Positions 31,189-42,700 are shown, counted from the stretch's first letter. The stretch: DNA of 64,000 nucleotides from Doryteuthis pealeii (GCA_023376005.1 CM042160.1:87601894-87665893); one strand, 5' to 3'. Numbers and translations: made by a program. The notes: generated by a model not told the origin, from the sequence alone.

Positions 31189-34100
31189 AGGTACCACCAA
31201 CTTTCTCTGTGAAATTTACTCCCCCTATATTTAACACGCTAAAACTTGCATAGAGATTAATATTATCTTGAAAATTCTTTGTCTATTCGAAAGAAAAAAC
31301 ATTAAACAAACTCCTGATGATCTTTTAATAAATGTTCAGCTTACAGAAATAATGAAAATTATGAACGAAAAACAATATTTACATTTTGCACCGTTAAATC
31401 AATTGAAATTTAACGTAGCCAAAAACAAGTTATGACTAGAGGCTTTAAAAAAAATCTATGAAAAACCAATTAATGGTCCGATTTTCACGAAAATTTCCAT
31501 AATTACTTAGCTTTTGATGAGAATATGTCTGAAATAGTTTTTTCCTTAAATATATTAGGGGAAATATTTTTTACGAGGTCTACCCCGACCCTGTTTTATT
31601 TTATGAAATATGAAAAAATTAATCGATAAAAAACGATTTTTACTTTTTTTCTATAAAGATAACAGTCTGAATAATTATATCAGAAAATCTTTATAAGTTT
31701 CTATGCCAGAGGTTTTTTTTTTTTTTTTTTTAGTAAAAGAACCATGAATACAGAATTCGGCAAAAAATATCTGCTAAAAATATTCTGCTAAAAATATCAA
31801 TAAAGAAACTGTTCTCTTGTAAAAAAACGGACTGTTTTACTTAATTTTCAAGATAACTGTGAGTAATTTTTCCCTAATAGGATAATTTGATCTTTGAATT
31901 AGTTGTTTTTCTTTGTAACAACTCTTTATGTTCGTTATTTCTTTTTGCGAGATTCAAAAAAAAGTTCAAAAATATTTACGTTTCTTCCTTCAATATGGTC
32001 TAAACTGATCACGTGACGTATTTTGGTGGTACCTATTGATCTCTCTCTATCGATATTGAAACGAATTCTTGGTTTAAAGAATGAAACTTTAAAAGAGTCA
32101 ACTTGAACCATTACTCTTAAAAAAAAAATAGTCATTTGCTAAGTTTGACCTCAGACCAAACATATGAGGCACCTAGTAAGAATCGAACTCAGTAATAACG
32201 TTCTACTAAGTCTAATTTAGGGACTAGCAAACAGAGGCTAAAATTCGTTTTTGACAAAATGACTTTAGCCCACCCCCCCTACAGAAAATAATTGACCAAA
32301 AATCAGGGAATTATCGGATTTTAATGAAATTTTCAGTGTTTATGTATCAATGAATGATCTTTATAACGCATTATTTATTTTATTTCAAAACTTTCTCATT
32401 TTTTTCAGGTCACTTAATTTTGACCCCCCTTATGTTGGGGGCGTAAAATTGCTTCAAGTTGGTCCTAACTTGATACTAATTACAGTATAAATAAACTCTA
32501 ATTCGTTATCTATTTTACCACGCGTGACAAGACTGAAATGCAAGGGAAGTAATTCATAAAAATATGAGTAACCGACAAAAAATTGTCTTTCGTGCTTCCA
32601 TAGTTTGGTTAAAAGAAATTTCATAGTAGTAATATACGTATTTATTTTAAAAAAAAATGTTATCTTCTGCTGTTACGGTTTTTAAAATACTTTAAAAAAA
32701 GAATAATGATATTTTGAAAAACGATAAAAATACGAAATTTAAGAAATGGCTTTAACAAGGTTCGAAAGTGAAATATTGCTCATAAGGTGTTTCCGGTTTG
32801 AAAGGAAAACCAACGTGGTTTTTTCTTCAGTAGGTTGTTATTTTGATTAGAATCATTTGTACGTTTTTTATATTTTACTATTATCTGATAATCATGTATA
32901 TTTATATTAACTCTGAGACTGTTACTTTATTAAACGCTTTTTAAATATATGTGTTTTTATTCTATTACAGTTATTTCGATGAGATGTTTTGAATAATAAA
33001 CAACCAAAAAAAAGTTACTCGTGCCAAGGTAAAAACAAAATTTTGTCTCAATAAAATGATTTAAAATTCATTGAACAACATTGTCAACAAATATATTCGC
33101 TTCTATTAAATAAGTCTATTTTATGTTTCAGTTGTTGTACTAGTAAACTTTAAAAAATAAAGTTTTAAAAAGTACTTTTTATTATTAGTCAACTAATGTT
33201 GAGTTTTGTTGATAGTTTTATTTTAGGTTTAGCAAAAACAAATTTGGGTTATAAAATATTTTAAATTTTCCCGTTGTAATTTTTGTTCGTTTTTGTTTTT
33301 TTGTTTTGTTTTTGTTTCTGTTTCTGTTTCTGTTTAAATTTCATTGTAATTAAGTAAAAAAAACAAAAAAAAAACATGAATATCAACATTGAATGAAGGT
33401 TACTTGTCGATAACCCCCCTCCCTGGGTGGTGGCTTACTTTTAACGCCTTCAAACCACTAAAAAAATATTTTAAAGAGGGGGAGGGTTAAAATGTTTACA
33501 TTTACTTGTCGAGAAAAAAAATTGGGGGGGGGGACAATAATAATGAAATTTATTGTGTACAGTGCTCAGGTGCACCATAACTCATCAAAGGCTTATGTAT
33601 AGTATAGGCACTGGCAAAAAAATCGGCTGCTACGAGTTATAAAAGCGAATTAAAAATAATTAAATCTATTAAAGGTCAAACTTTGTCTAAATCGATAAAT
33701 AGTAACATAATGACCATCATTAAAAAAAAAAAGTACATATGCAGTTTATTTTTAATACATTTAAAACGATTTGTTTTGTTCAATTTCGACGCGATCCGCC
33801 ATTCTGTCTCTTTTTCAATGGTTTTAAGTGCTTGTTTACAATTTTACTGTAACATTAGCGATTGCAAAAAAATTTACCAAAAATCAGATAATTATCCGAT
33901 TTTAATGAAATTTTCAGTATTGATTAATCAATTAATGAATTTCATAATGCATCAGTTATATTATTTCAAAACTTTAATTTATTTTTGCTATGAAAAATTA
34001 ATATATAAAATTCATTTAAAATATGAAAAGTCTGATGTTAAGTTTAAAATGTCATATTTTTAGATTCTAGCAATGAATATCTATTTAATGCAAACCTTAT

Positions 34101-35205
34101 TTTATTACATCAAAATATACTTTTTGAAGAAAAACTCTATTGAAAATGTACCCCCCCCCTTTTTAAGCAGAAAAAATATCGATGTATAATTTTTTCTTTT
34201 ATGAGATAATAGCCAATTAAATAATTATCGAAATGAGTAAAAAAGAAATCTCCTAAAAATTAATTATTCATTATTTTTTACATTTTATTTTTCGATTTTT
34301 GGTACTTATTTTTTCATAGAAAAGCCACTGTAAAATTTTAAAAAAATTTTTATTCATAACTTCGGTCTTTTATCTCATTATTTATACTGTAATTAGAAAA
34401 CTATGAGACCAACTTGAAAAAAATGTTTCACCCCCAAACATAAGGGGATGTCAAAATTAAGTGACCTGAAAAAAATGAGAAAGTTTTGAAATAAAATAAA
34501 TAATGCATTATAAAGATCATTAATTGATAAATAAACACTGAAAATTTCATGAAAATCTGATAATTCCCTGATTTTTGGTAAATTATTTTCGGGGGTGGGG
34601 GCTAAAGTCATTTTGTCAAAAATGCATTTTAGGACCATTTTGGGTATACCTAGGGTTTGCTAAATACTATTTAGCGAACCCATATGTCTACTAATTGCAC
34701 CGCAATTAATCAATAAAATGGTGTCTGAGTTTTAATGTAGATTTGTTTTTTGTTTATTAGGTATCACCAAAACGGTCACGTGATCAGTTTAGGCCATCTT
34801 GAATAAAACGGAAATAAATATTTCCAAACTTTGTTTATCAAAAATCTTGTAACGATGATACAGGGTTGTTACAAAGAAAAACAGTTAATTCAAAGATCAA
34901 ATTATCCGATTGGGAAAAATTACATTGTTATCTTAAAAAATAAATAAACCTATCCATATTACATGCGAAAGGGTAATTTTCAGGCCGCAATTTAGACAGA
35001 AAAAATTACATCTACATATGGCTGCCTGTAATGAACATACTTTTTTTTAGCCAAAATTAGCCAAAGCACTATTTTTTTAGCCAAAGCACTATTAAAATGA
35101 ATAAAATCTTTAAAAACTTTAATATTAAAATTTACTATTAAATGAATAAAAACTTGAAAAAATTTAATATTAAAATTTCACAGTGAAATTGGTGGTACCT
35201 ATTGT
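31189..35205. mobile_element. Roughly 4-kb inverted-repeat composite
   Basis: Outer ends are ggtaccaccaactttctctg at 31,189 and its relative ending ttggtggtacc at about 35,203, each next to TA. Inside, 31,190-32,032 and 34,758-35,203 are inverted relatives, and repeat F occurs inverted at 32,235-32,540 and 34,330-34,650, so the block folds around about 33.3 kb. The centre (32,540-34,330) is A+T-rich with (tttctg)n at 33,308-33,338 and another F fragment at 33,870. No transposase is visible. It could be a foldback-type element or nested MITEs. Confidence 0.5.
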
Positions 35206-35493
35206 TTATTTGTTTAATGGCATATTGACACCTTAATGGATCATCCAATGCTGAAATCTGATTCATTGATCAAAATGCAATTTTCACCTAGATTTGTCTC
35301 CTACCCCCAATTTTGTGCGTATGGGACTATAAAAACCTATTTCTTAATTTCAATTGCAAAAGGATTGAAATAGTGTTTATTTGACTCATTTCAACTGGGG
35401 TGAAATATTGGACACATTGGCAGCTACACATTTATATTTTCTCTTTATTTTTCAGTGAAATTCTTGTTGGTCAAATCTAACTGCAACCCAAAA

Positions 35494-35570
35494 ATGAGGG
35501 ACCCCGTGAAATGTGAAGTATGCTCAGAGGAATTCAGCAAATACAAATGTCCAAAATGTCTTATAAAATA
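35494..35570 (+). CDS. ZNHIT3: ZNHIT3-like HIT zinc-finger protein, first coding exon
   Basis: The exon encodes 25 codons plus two bases of a split tyrosine codon, starting at the ATG at 35,494. It contains CEVCSEEFSKYKCPKC, the first two Cys pairs of a HIT-type zinc finger at the extreme N terminus. That position and the KYKCPKC core resemble ZNHIT3/yeast Hit1, an assembly factor for box C/D snoRNPs. An acceptor-like tract (ttatttttcag, AG at 35,454-35,455) lies upstream, and the frame stays open from 35,456 to the ATG, so an upstream exon is possible. The donor is A|GTAAGT at 35,571. Joined to 37,928 the frame continues exactly through the next Cys/His ligands. ZNHIT6/BCD1 is the alternative, but the tyrosine before CSVAC favours ZNHIT3. 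Family name is inference from motif; the splice fit is seen directly. Confidence 0.75.
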
Positions 35571-35628
35571 GTAAGTCTTCTATTTCTTCTACTGGCAAAG
35601 GAACTGTTTTGTAATACAGGTACAAGTG

Positions 35629-35833
35629 ATAACCTACTCAAGTTTCACCATAAGGATCTTCAGGGTTAAATCCACTGGATTAATCAAGATATTGATTAAT
35701 TACAGTTGATTGCACGTGTGTATTTGTATCGCAAAAAAATACACGCATGCAATCAACTGCAATTAATCAATATTTTGATTAATCCAGTGGATTTAACCCT
35801 GAAGATCCTTATGGTGAAACTCGAGTAGGTTAT
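35629..35833. repeat. Long hairpin with paired hammerhead-like motifs
   Basis: Arms of about 90 bp (outermost ataacctactc and its complement) flank a loop around 35,731, with few mismatches. Each arm carries the same hammerhead-like motif in opposite orientation. TATTGAGCACT follows at 35,874. It lies in the ZNHIT3-like intron, 60 bp past the donor. Degraded second copy: 44,069-44,254. Confidence 0.9.
35794..35832 (+). ncRNA. Hammerhead-ribozyme-like motif (HHR-4)
   Basis: CTGAAGA (35,799-35,805) fits the CUGANGA core. Stem II is CC/GG with a U-U mismatch at its base. GAAA starts at 35,816, stem III is ACT/AGT, and A at 35,827 is the NUH position. Stem I pairs GGTTA (35,828-35,832) with TAACC (35,794-35,798), five perfect pairs. 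The layout CCCTGAAGA...GAAACT...AGTAGGTT is shared with HHR-3. A mirror copy sits on the minus strand at about 35,630-35,668. Weak stem II makes activity uncertain. Confidence 0.5.
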
Positions 35834-35987
35834 TACTGTGTACCATTATGATAATAAATTTGCTCTACCAACGTATTGAGCACTTTATATTTGTTATATC
35901 GCTGCCTTATCATTGTGAATCTTGCATCAACTAACCATTGTGACCTGTTTCACCAGTAAGTTACCTTTTCCACAAATACCATATATA

Positions 35988-36609
35988 TCTTATTATAATG
36001 GAGATTGTTTGTTTGTCTGTCTGTAACCGAAACTATATTACTACTCAAGTCACAATTCCCTTAGTTATTGACGTCACATTGACCATGAATTTATTTTTTA
36101 TTTAAACCTCAATTATTAATAAAATTGTTTAACATTATTAATACTGTTAACCATATCTACATACTAACGATATGCAATTATATTTATATATACAAGAAAA
36201 TTGCGGTTTACAGAGTGAACGGGAAGGCTAATTTGCATATTGATATTAAAAATGTGATTTTAATAAATATGTGCTTAGTATTATTGATTTCTAATTGTTT
36301 GGTTTTATTTTAATGAATATAAGCAAAAATCTCTTCAATTAATCTTAAATGAAATCCATTAACAAGAAAAAATAACTGTCATTTTATTCTTTACTTCCTC
36401 TTTTAACTAAATACTTAAATTAGAAAAAATAACAATGAAAGACGAGAGTGGTGGAAGAGTAAGTTTCAGATTTTTCGATTATAAATGAATCTGTTTCAAA
36501 TCTTTTTATCTGCATTCTTATTTAGTTTCATTAGCCTTTCTAATTTAATACGATATTTTATTACATTAAAACTTAAATACTTGCACCCGGAGGGTGCATA
36601 TATTTGCTA

Positions 36610-36610
<1 letters not shown>
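35988..36610 (+). mobile_element. Non-autonomous Helitron-like element
   Basis: The 5' end is A|TCTTATTATAATGGAGATTG. The 3' end has a hairpin gcaccc-gga-gggtgc, a 9-10-nt spacer and CTAG|T, fitting Helitron termini (5' TC, 3' hairpin plus CTRR, insertion between A and T). No Rep/helicase coding. The related element at 38,044 shares both termini. A copy lies at about 44,396-45,000. Confidence 0.72.
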
Positions 36611-36643
<33 letters not shown>

Positions 36644-37134
36644 TACACGGATGAGTTTAGCCTAAGAGAGGGGCAGGCAAAAATTGCCCTGGTGAAACCT
36701 GTAACAATGAAAGCACCCCAGCAATTTTTTTTTTATTATTTGAATAGTTTGTTTTTTTAGTTGTACAAAGTAATATTAATGTGAAATCTTTTTAAAAAAT
36801 TGATAAAAATAAACGAAAAGCTTTAAAATCAAATATTTGTATTTTATGGTACGAAGTGGTTGACAGGTGTCCTACTTGTGCATTACGCTTGTCTAGTCGC
36901 TTTTAAACTTCTCTATCCACTCGTACACGCTTCTACACTGGTGTTAATCCAAAAGATATCTCTTGCTGGTAGAAAGTTCAACCAGTAATTGATTTGAGGA
37001 AAGTTGCAAACGATCTTAAATGCTTTCTGTCCTCATCTCTACTTGGCCAATTTTTACTGGAAGTGCCTGCTATTGTTGGGAAAGGTCATAAATAGAAGTG
37101 ACAATTTTGTGTGCATCTTATACCATATAGATAG

Positions 37135-37430
37135 GAAGCGCGTGGTGTAATGGTTAAAGTCATAGGAAATGGACTCGTCACCTCGAGTTCAAATCCTGGA
37201 CATGGTAATTGCATTTCACTTAGTGCTAATACCCTTGGGAAAGGTATGAATCCTACTCTCCCTCCAGCTATGGGCAAATAGCAGGGCAGACTGGGCTCTT
37301 TAATCTTGGTTAGGCACCGGTTTAGGAGAAGGAAAACTCTGAATTCAAACCTGTTGAACACCGCTTAAGAAATTGATCTTGTGTCACATCCTGCTCATGC
37401 GGGGGGTGGGGGAGTTGGTAAATATGTATA
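37135..37430 (+). repeat. SINE-B, near full-length, in the intron
   Basis: A box tggtgtaatggttaaagtca, B box gagttcaaatcctgg, body gctaatacccttgggaaagg. It has the same alternative 3' end as the copy at 4,158 (gtgtcacatcctgctca). The direct repeat ends here. Second copy: 45,505-45,770. Confidence 0.87.
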
Positions 37431-37500
37431 CCATATAGATAATCCAACAGAAACAACGAGTTGAATACAAGTTTCATAATGAAAATGAAATTGTTTCTGA

Positions 37501-37856
37501 GTAATCTGAACATTAGCTACATAAATGAGAGTAACCACCCCTTGTTTGTTTCACTTTGAGGAAGCCGTATGCTTTGGTCGGCCATTTTCATTTCACACTA
37601 CACTGAAAATACGAATATCATAAAATGTGTTCTTAATAACAATTAAGTTCATTTCAAATAATGCGCAAGCACAATTAGGAACACATTTTCTGATATTATC
37701 GTGTTAAAACATGCAGTTGTATTGATTCGAACAAATTTGTATTTTCAGTGTAGATTTACGGTGAAATGAAAATGGCCGACCAAAACATATGGCTTGCTCA
37801 AAGTGAAACAAACAAGGGGGGGTTACTCTAATTTATGTAACTAATGTTCAGATTAC
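37501..37856. mobile_element. MITE with terminal inverted repeats of about 100 bp
   Basis: It starts gtaatctgaacattagctac and ends with the complement (ctaatgttcagattac). The inverted repeats extend through ggccattttcatttcac, with an A+T-rich 150-bp centre. No coding. It lies 70 bp upstream of ZNHIT3-like exon 2. Confidence 0.88.
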
Positions 37857-37927
37857 CTGTTTCTGGCCAAGCATTCATCTTCAACTCTGCATATTTGTAT
37901 GTTCATGCCTCTGTATTTATTTTTCAG

Positions 37928-37968
37928 TTGCTCAGTAGCATGTTACAAAACACATTCTTCAGATCCAG
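37928..37968 (+). CDS. ZNHIT3: ZNHIT3-like HIT zinc-finger protein, second coding exon
   Basis: This 41-base exon is preceded by a pyrimidine tract ending in ttttcag and followed by G|GTAAGATA. Its first base completes the tyrosine codon left open at 35,570, and it then reads YCSVACYKTH followed by SSDP, ending in phase 1. CSVAC and the histidine supply the second half of the HIT finger (C-x3-C-x3-H); the last cysteine would be in the next exon. No convincing third exon is visible before 39,868, where a duplicated block begins. The rest of the gene (ZNHIT3 proteins are about 150 residues; only about 39 are encoded here) is therefore missing, far away, or cut off by the rearrangement or misassembly. 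Confidence 0.72.
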
Positions 37969-38009
37969 GTAAGATAATTCTTTTAAAACCTTTTTCCTTA
38001 TTTGGTGTA

Positions 38010-38641
38010 CAGTGTGGTCCAAAAGTCTTGTCACCCCTACATATCTATTAATAATGGAGATTCGCTTCCGGTTTTTGTCTGTAACAAAAACTACATCACT
38101 GCTTACATCACATTACCCAAAATCATCATAACATAGAATAAATACACTCAAAATTTGAATATGCAGCATTAGACAGTCCTCATTTTTTTTTTAAAACAAG
38201 TTTTGATAAATACATGACTGGTATTATATATCTATATATAGTTTGTTTTATTTTAATACATATTTAAAGTTTACATTTCAAATTGTTTTATTTTTTAATC
38301 CTTTAATGAATTTATGATTTTACTTACTTAGGGTACAAACTCACTGACATTGAATTTTTACTCCCACCCCTCGGGCAATATGTTTCAAAAATTTATTTTT
38401 ACATCGCCCGGAGGGTGTTTTTTATTTTGTACTAGTTATTTTAATGTTTATTATTTTTTGTTTTAATAATCTAATATATAAGTTATGGAATTACTTTACC
38501 CCCCCCCCAAAAAAAAAATTTTTTTTCAAATTAAATCATTTTCTAGAATTTCAGTTCGTATTATTTAATTATTTTACCTGTAATAAAAAGAAAAAAAAGA
38601 AAAGATATGGAGTAGGGGAACAAGACTTTTGGACCATGCTG
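38010..38641. mobile_element. Tc1/mariner-type MITE with a nested mini-Helitron
   Basis: Terminal repeats cagtgtggtccaaaagtctt (38,010) and its complement (aagacttttggaccatgctg, ending 38,641) are flanked by TA at both ends. A mini-Helitron fills 38,044-38,435, so the original MITE was about 240 bp. No transposase. Confidence 0.82.
38044..38435 (+). mobile_element. Mini-Helitron-like element nested in a MITE
   Basis: It starts A|TCTATTAATAATGGAGATTC and ends with stem cgccc-gga-gggtg, a spacer and CTAG|T. Termini match the 35,988 element while most of the interior differs. Confidence 0.75.
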
Positions 38642-38653
38642 TACATTAATCTA

Positions 38654-39742
38654 CAGGGTCGTCCGAAAGTCTTGTCAACCAGACATAGTTTTAACTCATT
38701 ATTTTTTTGTTATAATAGTATATACAAGTCAGTGATGCTGATAGCTTTTGTTTTAGTGTGTCCTGGGATGCATATATTCACTTTGAATGAGTCCCCGGGA
38801 AAATTTATGAGTCCCAACTGAAGCCATCTAACTCCACCTTGTAACCTATCCTGTGTAATTCATTTCTAAGAAACTATTGAAATGTATTTATACTTAGCTT
38901 GAAATGGTGAAGGAAGAAAAAAAGAAAAACACTGGGACACATAGATAGGATTTTACTGCGTCTTTTTAGATTTTTGGATGCAGACTGCGTACCTATCAAC
39001 ATCTCTGTAAGTTATAGAATTATTTTACCTCCAAAAAATCTTTTTTAGATAAATTATTATTTAGAATATTGGTTTGTTTTATTTTACGGCATATCAACCT
39101 CAGTGGGTCATTTAATGCCGAAAAAGTTTTGAAATAAAATTCATTCTTAAGGGATAATACAATTTTGTTTATCAACTCGTGTTTTTCTATTCAACCCATA
39201 GATGGGACCCTAACAGGTACTACCACTCCGGGTCAGAGTGGACCAGGGAGCAATGGTGATGAAGGGGTGCTCCACATTCTCCAAACCTGCAAAACTGGAA
39301 CCTCACCTTCAAATAGATTTTAACGTCATTCCCAGGACATGTAGACCCTCAGCCACCACCTTCTAGCACCCATATGATGAAAAGGGGTTGGGGCTTGCCA
39401 TAAGGGCAATAGAGTTGGGAAAATCATATAGGTGCTAGGGCTTGACGTGACCAGCCGATTGATCAGAGGGGGGCTTCCGACCGCCCGTCTAGCCCAAGAT
39501 AGGGCCAAAGTGGAGTATTGCAAGTCATGAACTGCTCATCCACCTGGGCTCTATCCTTAAGTATCACGGGTTGCTACCCACGGCCAACAGATGGCCCCAT
39601 TGGGGAGTCTTACCTCTCTACAGAGGTGCAGTCGGTGCATTCTAACACCACAGCTGACAGGGCGGTCAGAATATTGGGTTGTACTATGTAATTATTTTCC
39701 TCTAAAAAATATGTATGGATGACAAGACTTTAGGACCACTTG
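38654..39742. mobile_element. Related Tc1-type MITE with repeat D inserted
   Basis: The left end cagggtcgtccgaaagtctt and right end gacaagactttaggaccact are relatives of the neighbouring MITE. TA precedes the left end but the right flank is altered. Within it lie the GGCATG-type motif (39,075-39,130), the repeat D core (39,194-39,275) and a GC-richer tail to about 39,670 with no recognised coding. Confidence 0.55.
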
Positions 39743-42700
39743 CACAAGTCAAAGGGAGATATTTTTGATTGAATTAGTTTTTAATTTGTTTATTTTATCT
39801 TAGAGAGTCCATGACATGCAACACTATACTTTAGCTCTTAGTTAGGCTAGACAAGCAGTCAGATTGTAAATTTACTCCCCTATATTTAACAGCTAAAACT
39901 TGCATGAGAGATTAATATTATCTTGAAAATTCTTTGTCTTTCGAAAGAAACATTAAACAAACTCCTGATGATCTTTTTAAATGTTCAGCTTACAGAAAAA
40001 TGAAATTATGAACGAAAAACAATATTTACATTTTCACCGTTAAATCAATTGAAATTTAACGTAGCAAAACAAGTTATGACTAGAAGCTTTAAAAAAAATC
40101 TATGAAAAACAATTAATGGTCCGATTTTCACGAAAATTTCCATAATTACTTAGCTTTTTTTGAGAATATGTCTGAAATAGTTTTTCCCTAAATATATTAG
40201 GGGAAATATTTTTTACGAGGTCTACCCGACCCTGTTTTTTTATGAAATATGAAAATTAATCGATAAAAAACGATTTTTACTTTTTTTCTATAAAGATAAC
40301 AGTCTGAATAATTATATCAGAAAATCTTTATAAGTTTCTATGCCAGAGGTTTTTTTTTTTTTTTTTAGTAAAACAGTGATACAGAATTCGGCAAAAATAT
40401 CTGCTATAATATTCTGCTAAAAATTCAATAAAGAAACTGTCTCTTTGTAAAAAACGGACTGTTTTACTTAATTTTCAAGAACTGTGAGTAATTTTTCCCT
40501 AAGGATAATTTGATCTTTGAATTAGTTGTTTTTCTTGTAACACTCTTTATGTTCGGTATTTCTTTTTGCGAGATTAAAAAAAAGTTCAAAATATTTACGT
40601 TTCTTCTTCCATATGGTCTAATATCACGTGACGTATTTGTGGTACCTATTGATCTCTCTCTATCGATATTGAAACGAATTCTTGGTTTAAAGAATGAACT
40701 TTAAAAGAGTCAACTTGAACCATTACTCTTAAAAAAAATAGTCATTTGCTAAGTTTGACCTCAGACCAAAGTATGAGGCACCTAGTAAGAATCGAACTCA
40801 TTAATACGCTTCTACTAAGTCTATTTAGGGACTAGCAAACAGAGCAAAATTCTGTTTGACAAAATGACTTTACCCACCCCCTACAGAAAATAATTGACCA
40901 AAAATCAGGGATTATCGGATTTTAATGAAATTTTCAGTGTTTATGTATCAATGAATGATCTTTATAACGCATTATTTTTATTTCAAAACTTTCTCATTTT
41001 TTTCAGGTCACTTTATTTTGCCCCCTTATGTTGGGCGTAAATTGCTTCAATTGGTCCTAACTTATATACTAATTCAGTATAAATAAACTCTAATTCGTTA
41101 TCTATTTATCACGCGTGACAAGACTGAAATGCAAGGGAAGTAATTTCATAAATATTGAGTAACCGACAAAAATTGTCTTTCGCTTCCATAGTTTGGTATA
41201 GAGAATTTCATAGTAGTAATTACGTATTTTTTTAAAAAAATGTTATCTCTCTGTTACGGTTTTTTAATACTTTAAAAAAAGAATAATGATTTTTGAAACG
41301 ATAAAATACGAAATTTAAGAAATGGCTTTAACAAGGTTCGAAGTGAAATATTGCTCATAGTGTTTCCGGTTTGAAAAGAACCAACGTGGTTTTTCTTCAG
41401 TAGGTTGATTTTGATTAGAATCATTTGTACGTTTTTTATATTTATCTATTATATAATCATGTTATTTTATTATACTCTGAGACTGTTACTTTATTAAACG
41501 CTTTTTAAATATATGTGTTTTATTCTATTACAGTTATTTCGATGAGATGTTTTGAATAATAAACAACCAAAAAAAGTTACTCGTGCCAAGTAAAAACAAA
41601 ATTTTGTCTCAATAAATGATTTTTAAATTCATGAACAACATTGTCAACATATATTCGCTTCTATTAATATCTATTTTATGTTTCAGTTGTTGTACTAGTA
41701 AACTTTAAAAATAAAGTTTTAAAAGTACTTTTTATTATTAGTCAACTATGTTGAGTTTTGTTGATAGTTTTATTTTAGGTTTAGCAAAACAAATTTGGGT
41801 TATAAATATTTTAATTTTCCCGTTTGTAATTTTTGTTCGTTTTGTTTTTTTGTTTGTTTTTTTTCTGTTTCTGTTTCTGTTTAAATTTCATTGTATTATA
41901 GAAAAAAAAAAAAAAATGAATATACATTGAATGAAGGTTACTTGTCGATAACCCCCCCCCTGGGGTGTGGCTTACTTTTAACGCCTTCAACCACCTAAAA
42001 AATATTTTAAAGAGGGGAGGGTTAAAATGTTTACATTTACTTGTCGAAAAAATTGGGGGGGGGACAATAATAATGAAATTTATTGTGTACAGTGCTCAGG
42101 TGCACCATAACTCATCAAAGGCTTATGTATAGTATAGGCACTGCAAAAAAATCGGCTGCTACGAGTTATAAAAGCGAATAAAAATAATTAAATCTATTAA
42201 AGGTCAAACTTTTTCTAAATCTATAATGTAACATAATGACTCATTAAAAAAAAAATACATATGCAGTTTATTTTTAATACATTTAAAACGATTTGTTTTG
42301 TTCAATTTCGACGCGATCCGCCATTCTGCTCTTTTTCAATGGTTTTAAGTGCTTGTTTACAATTTTACTGTAACATTAGCGATTGCAAAAAATTTACCAA
42401 AAATCAGATAATTATCCGATTTTAATGAAATTTTCAGTATTGATTAATCAATTAATGAATTTCATAATGCATCAGTTATATTATTTCAAAACTTTAATTT
42501 ATTTTTGCTATGAAAATTAATATATAAATTCATTATAAATATGAAAAGTCTGATGTTAAGTTTAAAATGTCATATTTTAGATTCTAGCAATGATATCTAT
42601 TTAATGCAAACCTTATTTTATTACATCAAAATATACTTTTTGAGAAAGATACTATTAAATGTACCCCCCCCTTTTTAGCAGAAAAAATATCGATGTTATT

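Larger units (their letters stand above)
31212..37440 (+). repeat. Direct repeat, copy 1 (6.2 kb)
   Basis: This block recurs in the same orientation at 39,868-45,780. It starts just inside the terminal repeat of an inverted-repeat element and ends at the 3' edge of a SINE-B copy. It carries ZNHIT3-like exon 1, a hammerhead-bearing hairpin and a Helitron-like element. Homopolymers look normal. Confidence 0.92.
35571..37927 (+). other. Intron between the two ZNHIT3-like exons
   Basis: This 2,357-bp GT-AG intron is filled with mobile sequence. It holds a hairpin with hammerhead-like motifs (35,629-35,833), a 623-bp Helitron-like element (35,988-36,610), a (TA)n tract, a SINE-B copy (37,135-37,430) and a long-TIR MITE (37,501-37,856) ending about 70 bp before exon 2. 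The remainder (36,640-37,130) is A+T-rich without recognised features. Confidence 0.65.

Noticed and set aside
38757..38818. Possible third ZNHIT3 exon after tttgttttag, starting with a Cys codon
   Set aside because: Phase would fit, but it lies within a Tc1-type MITE and stops quickly without ZNHIT3-like sequence.
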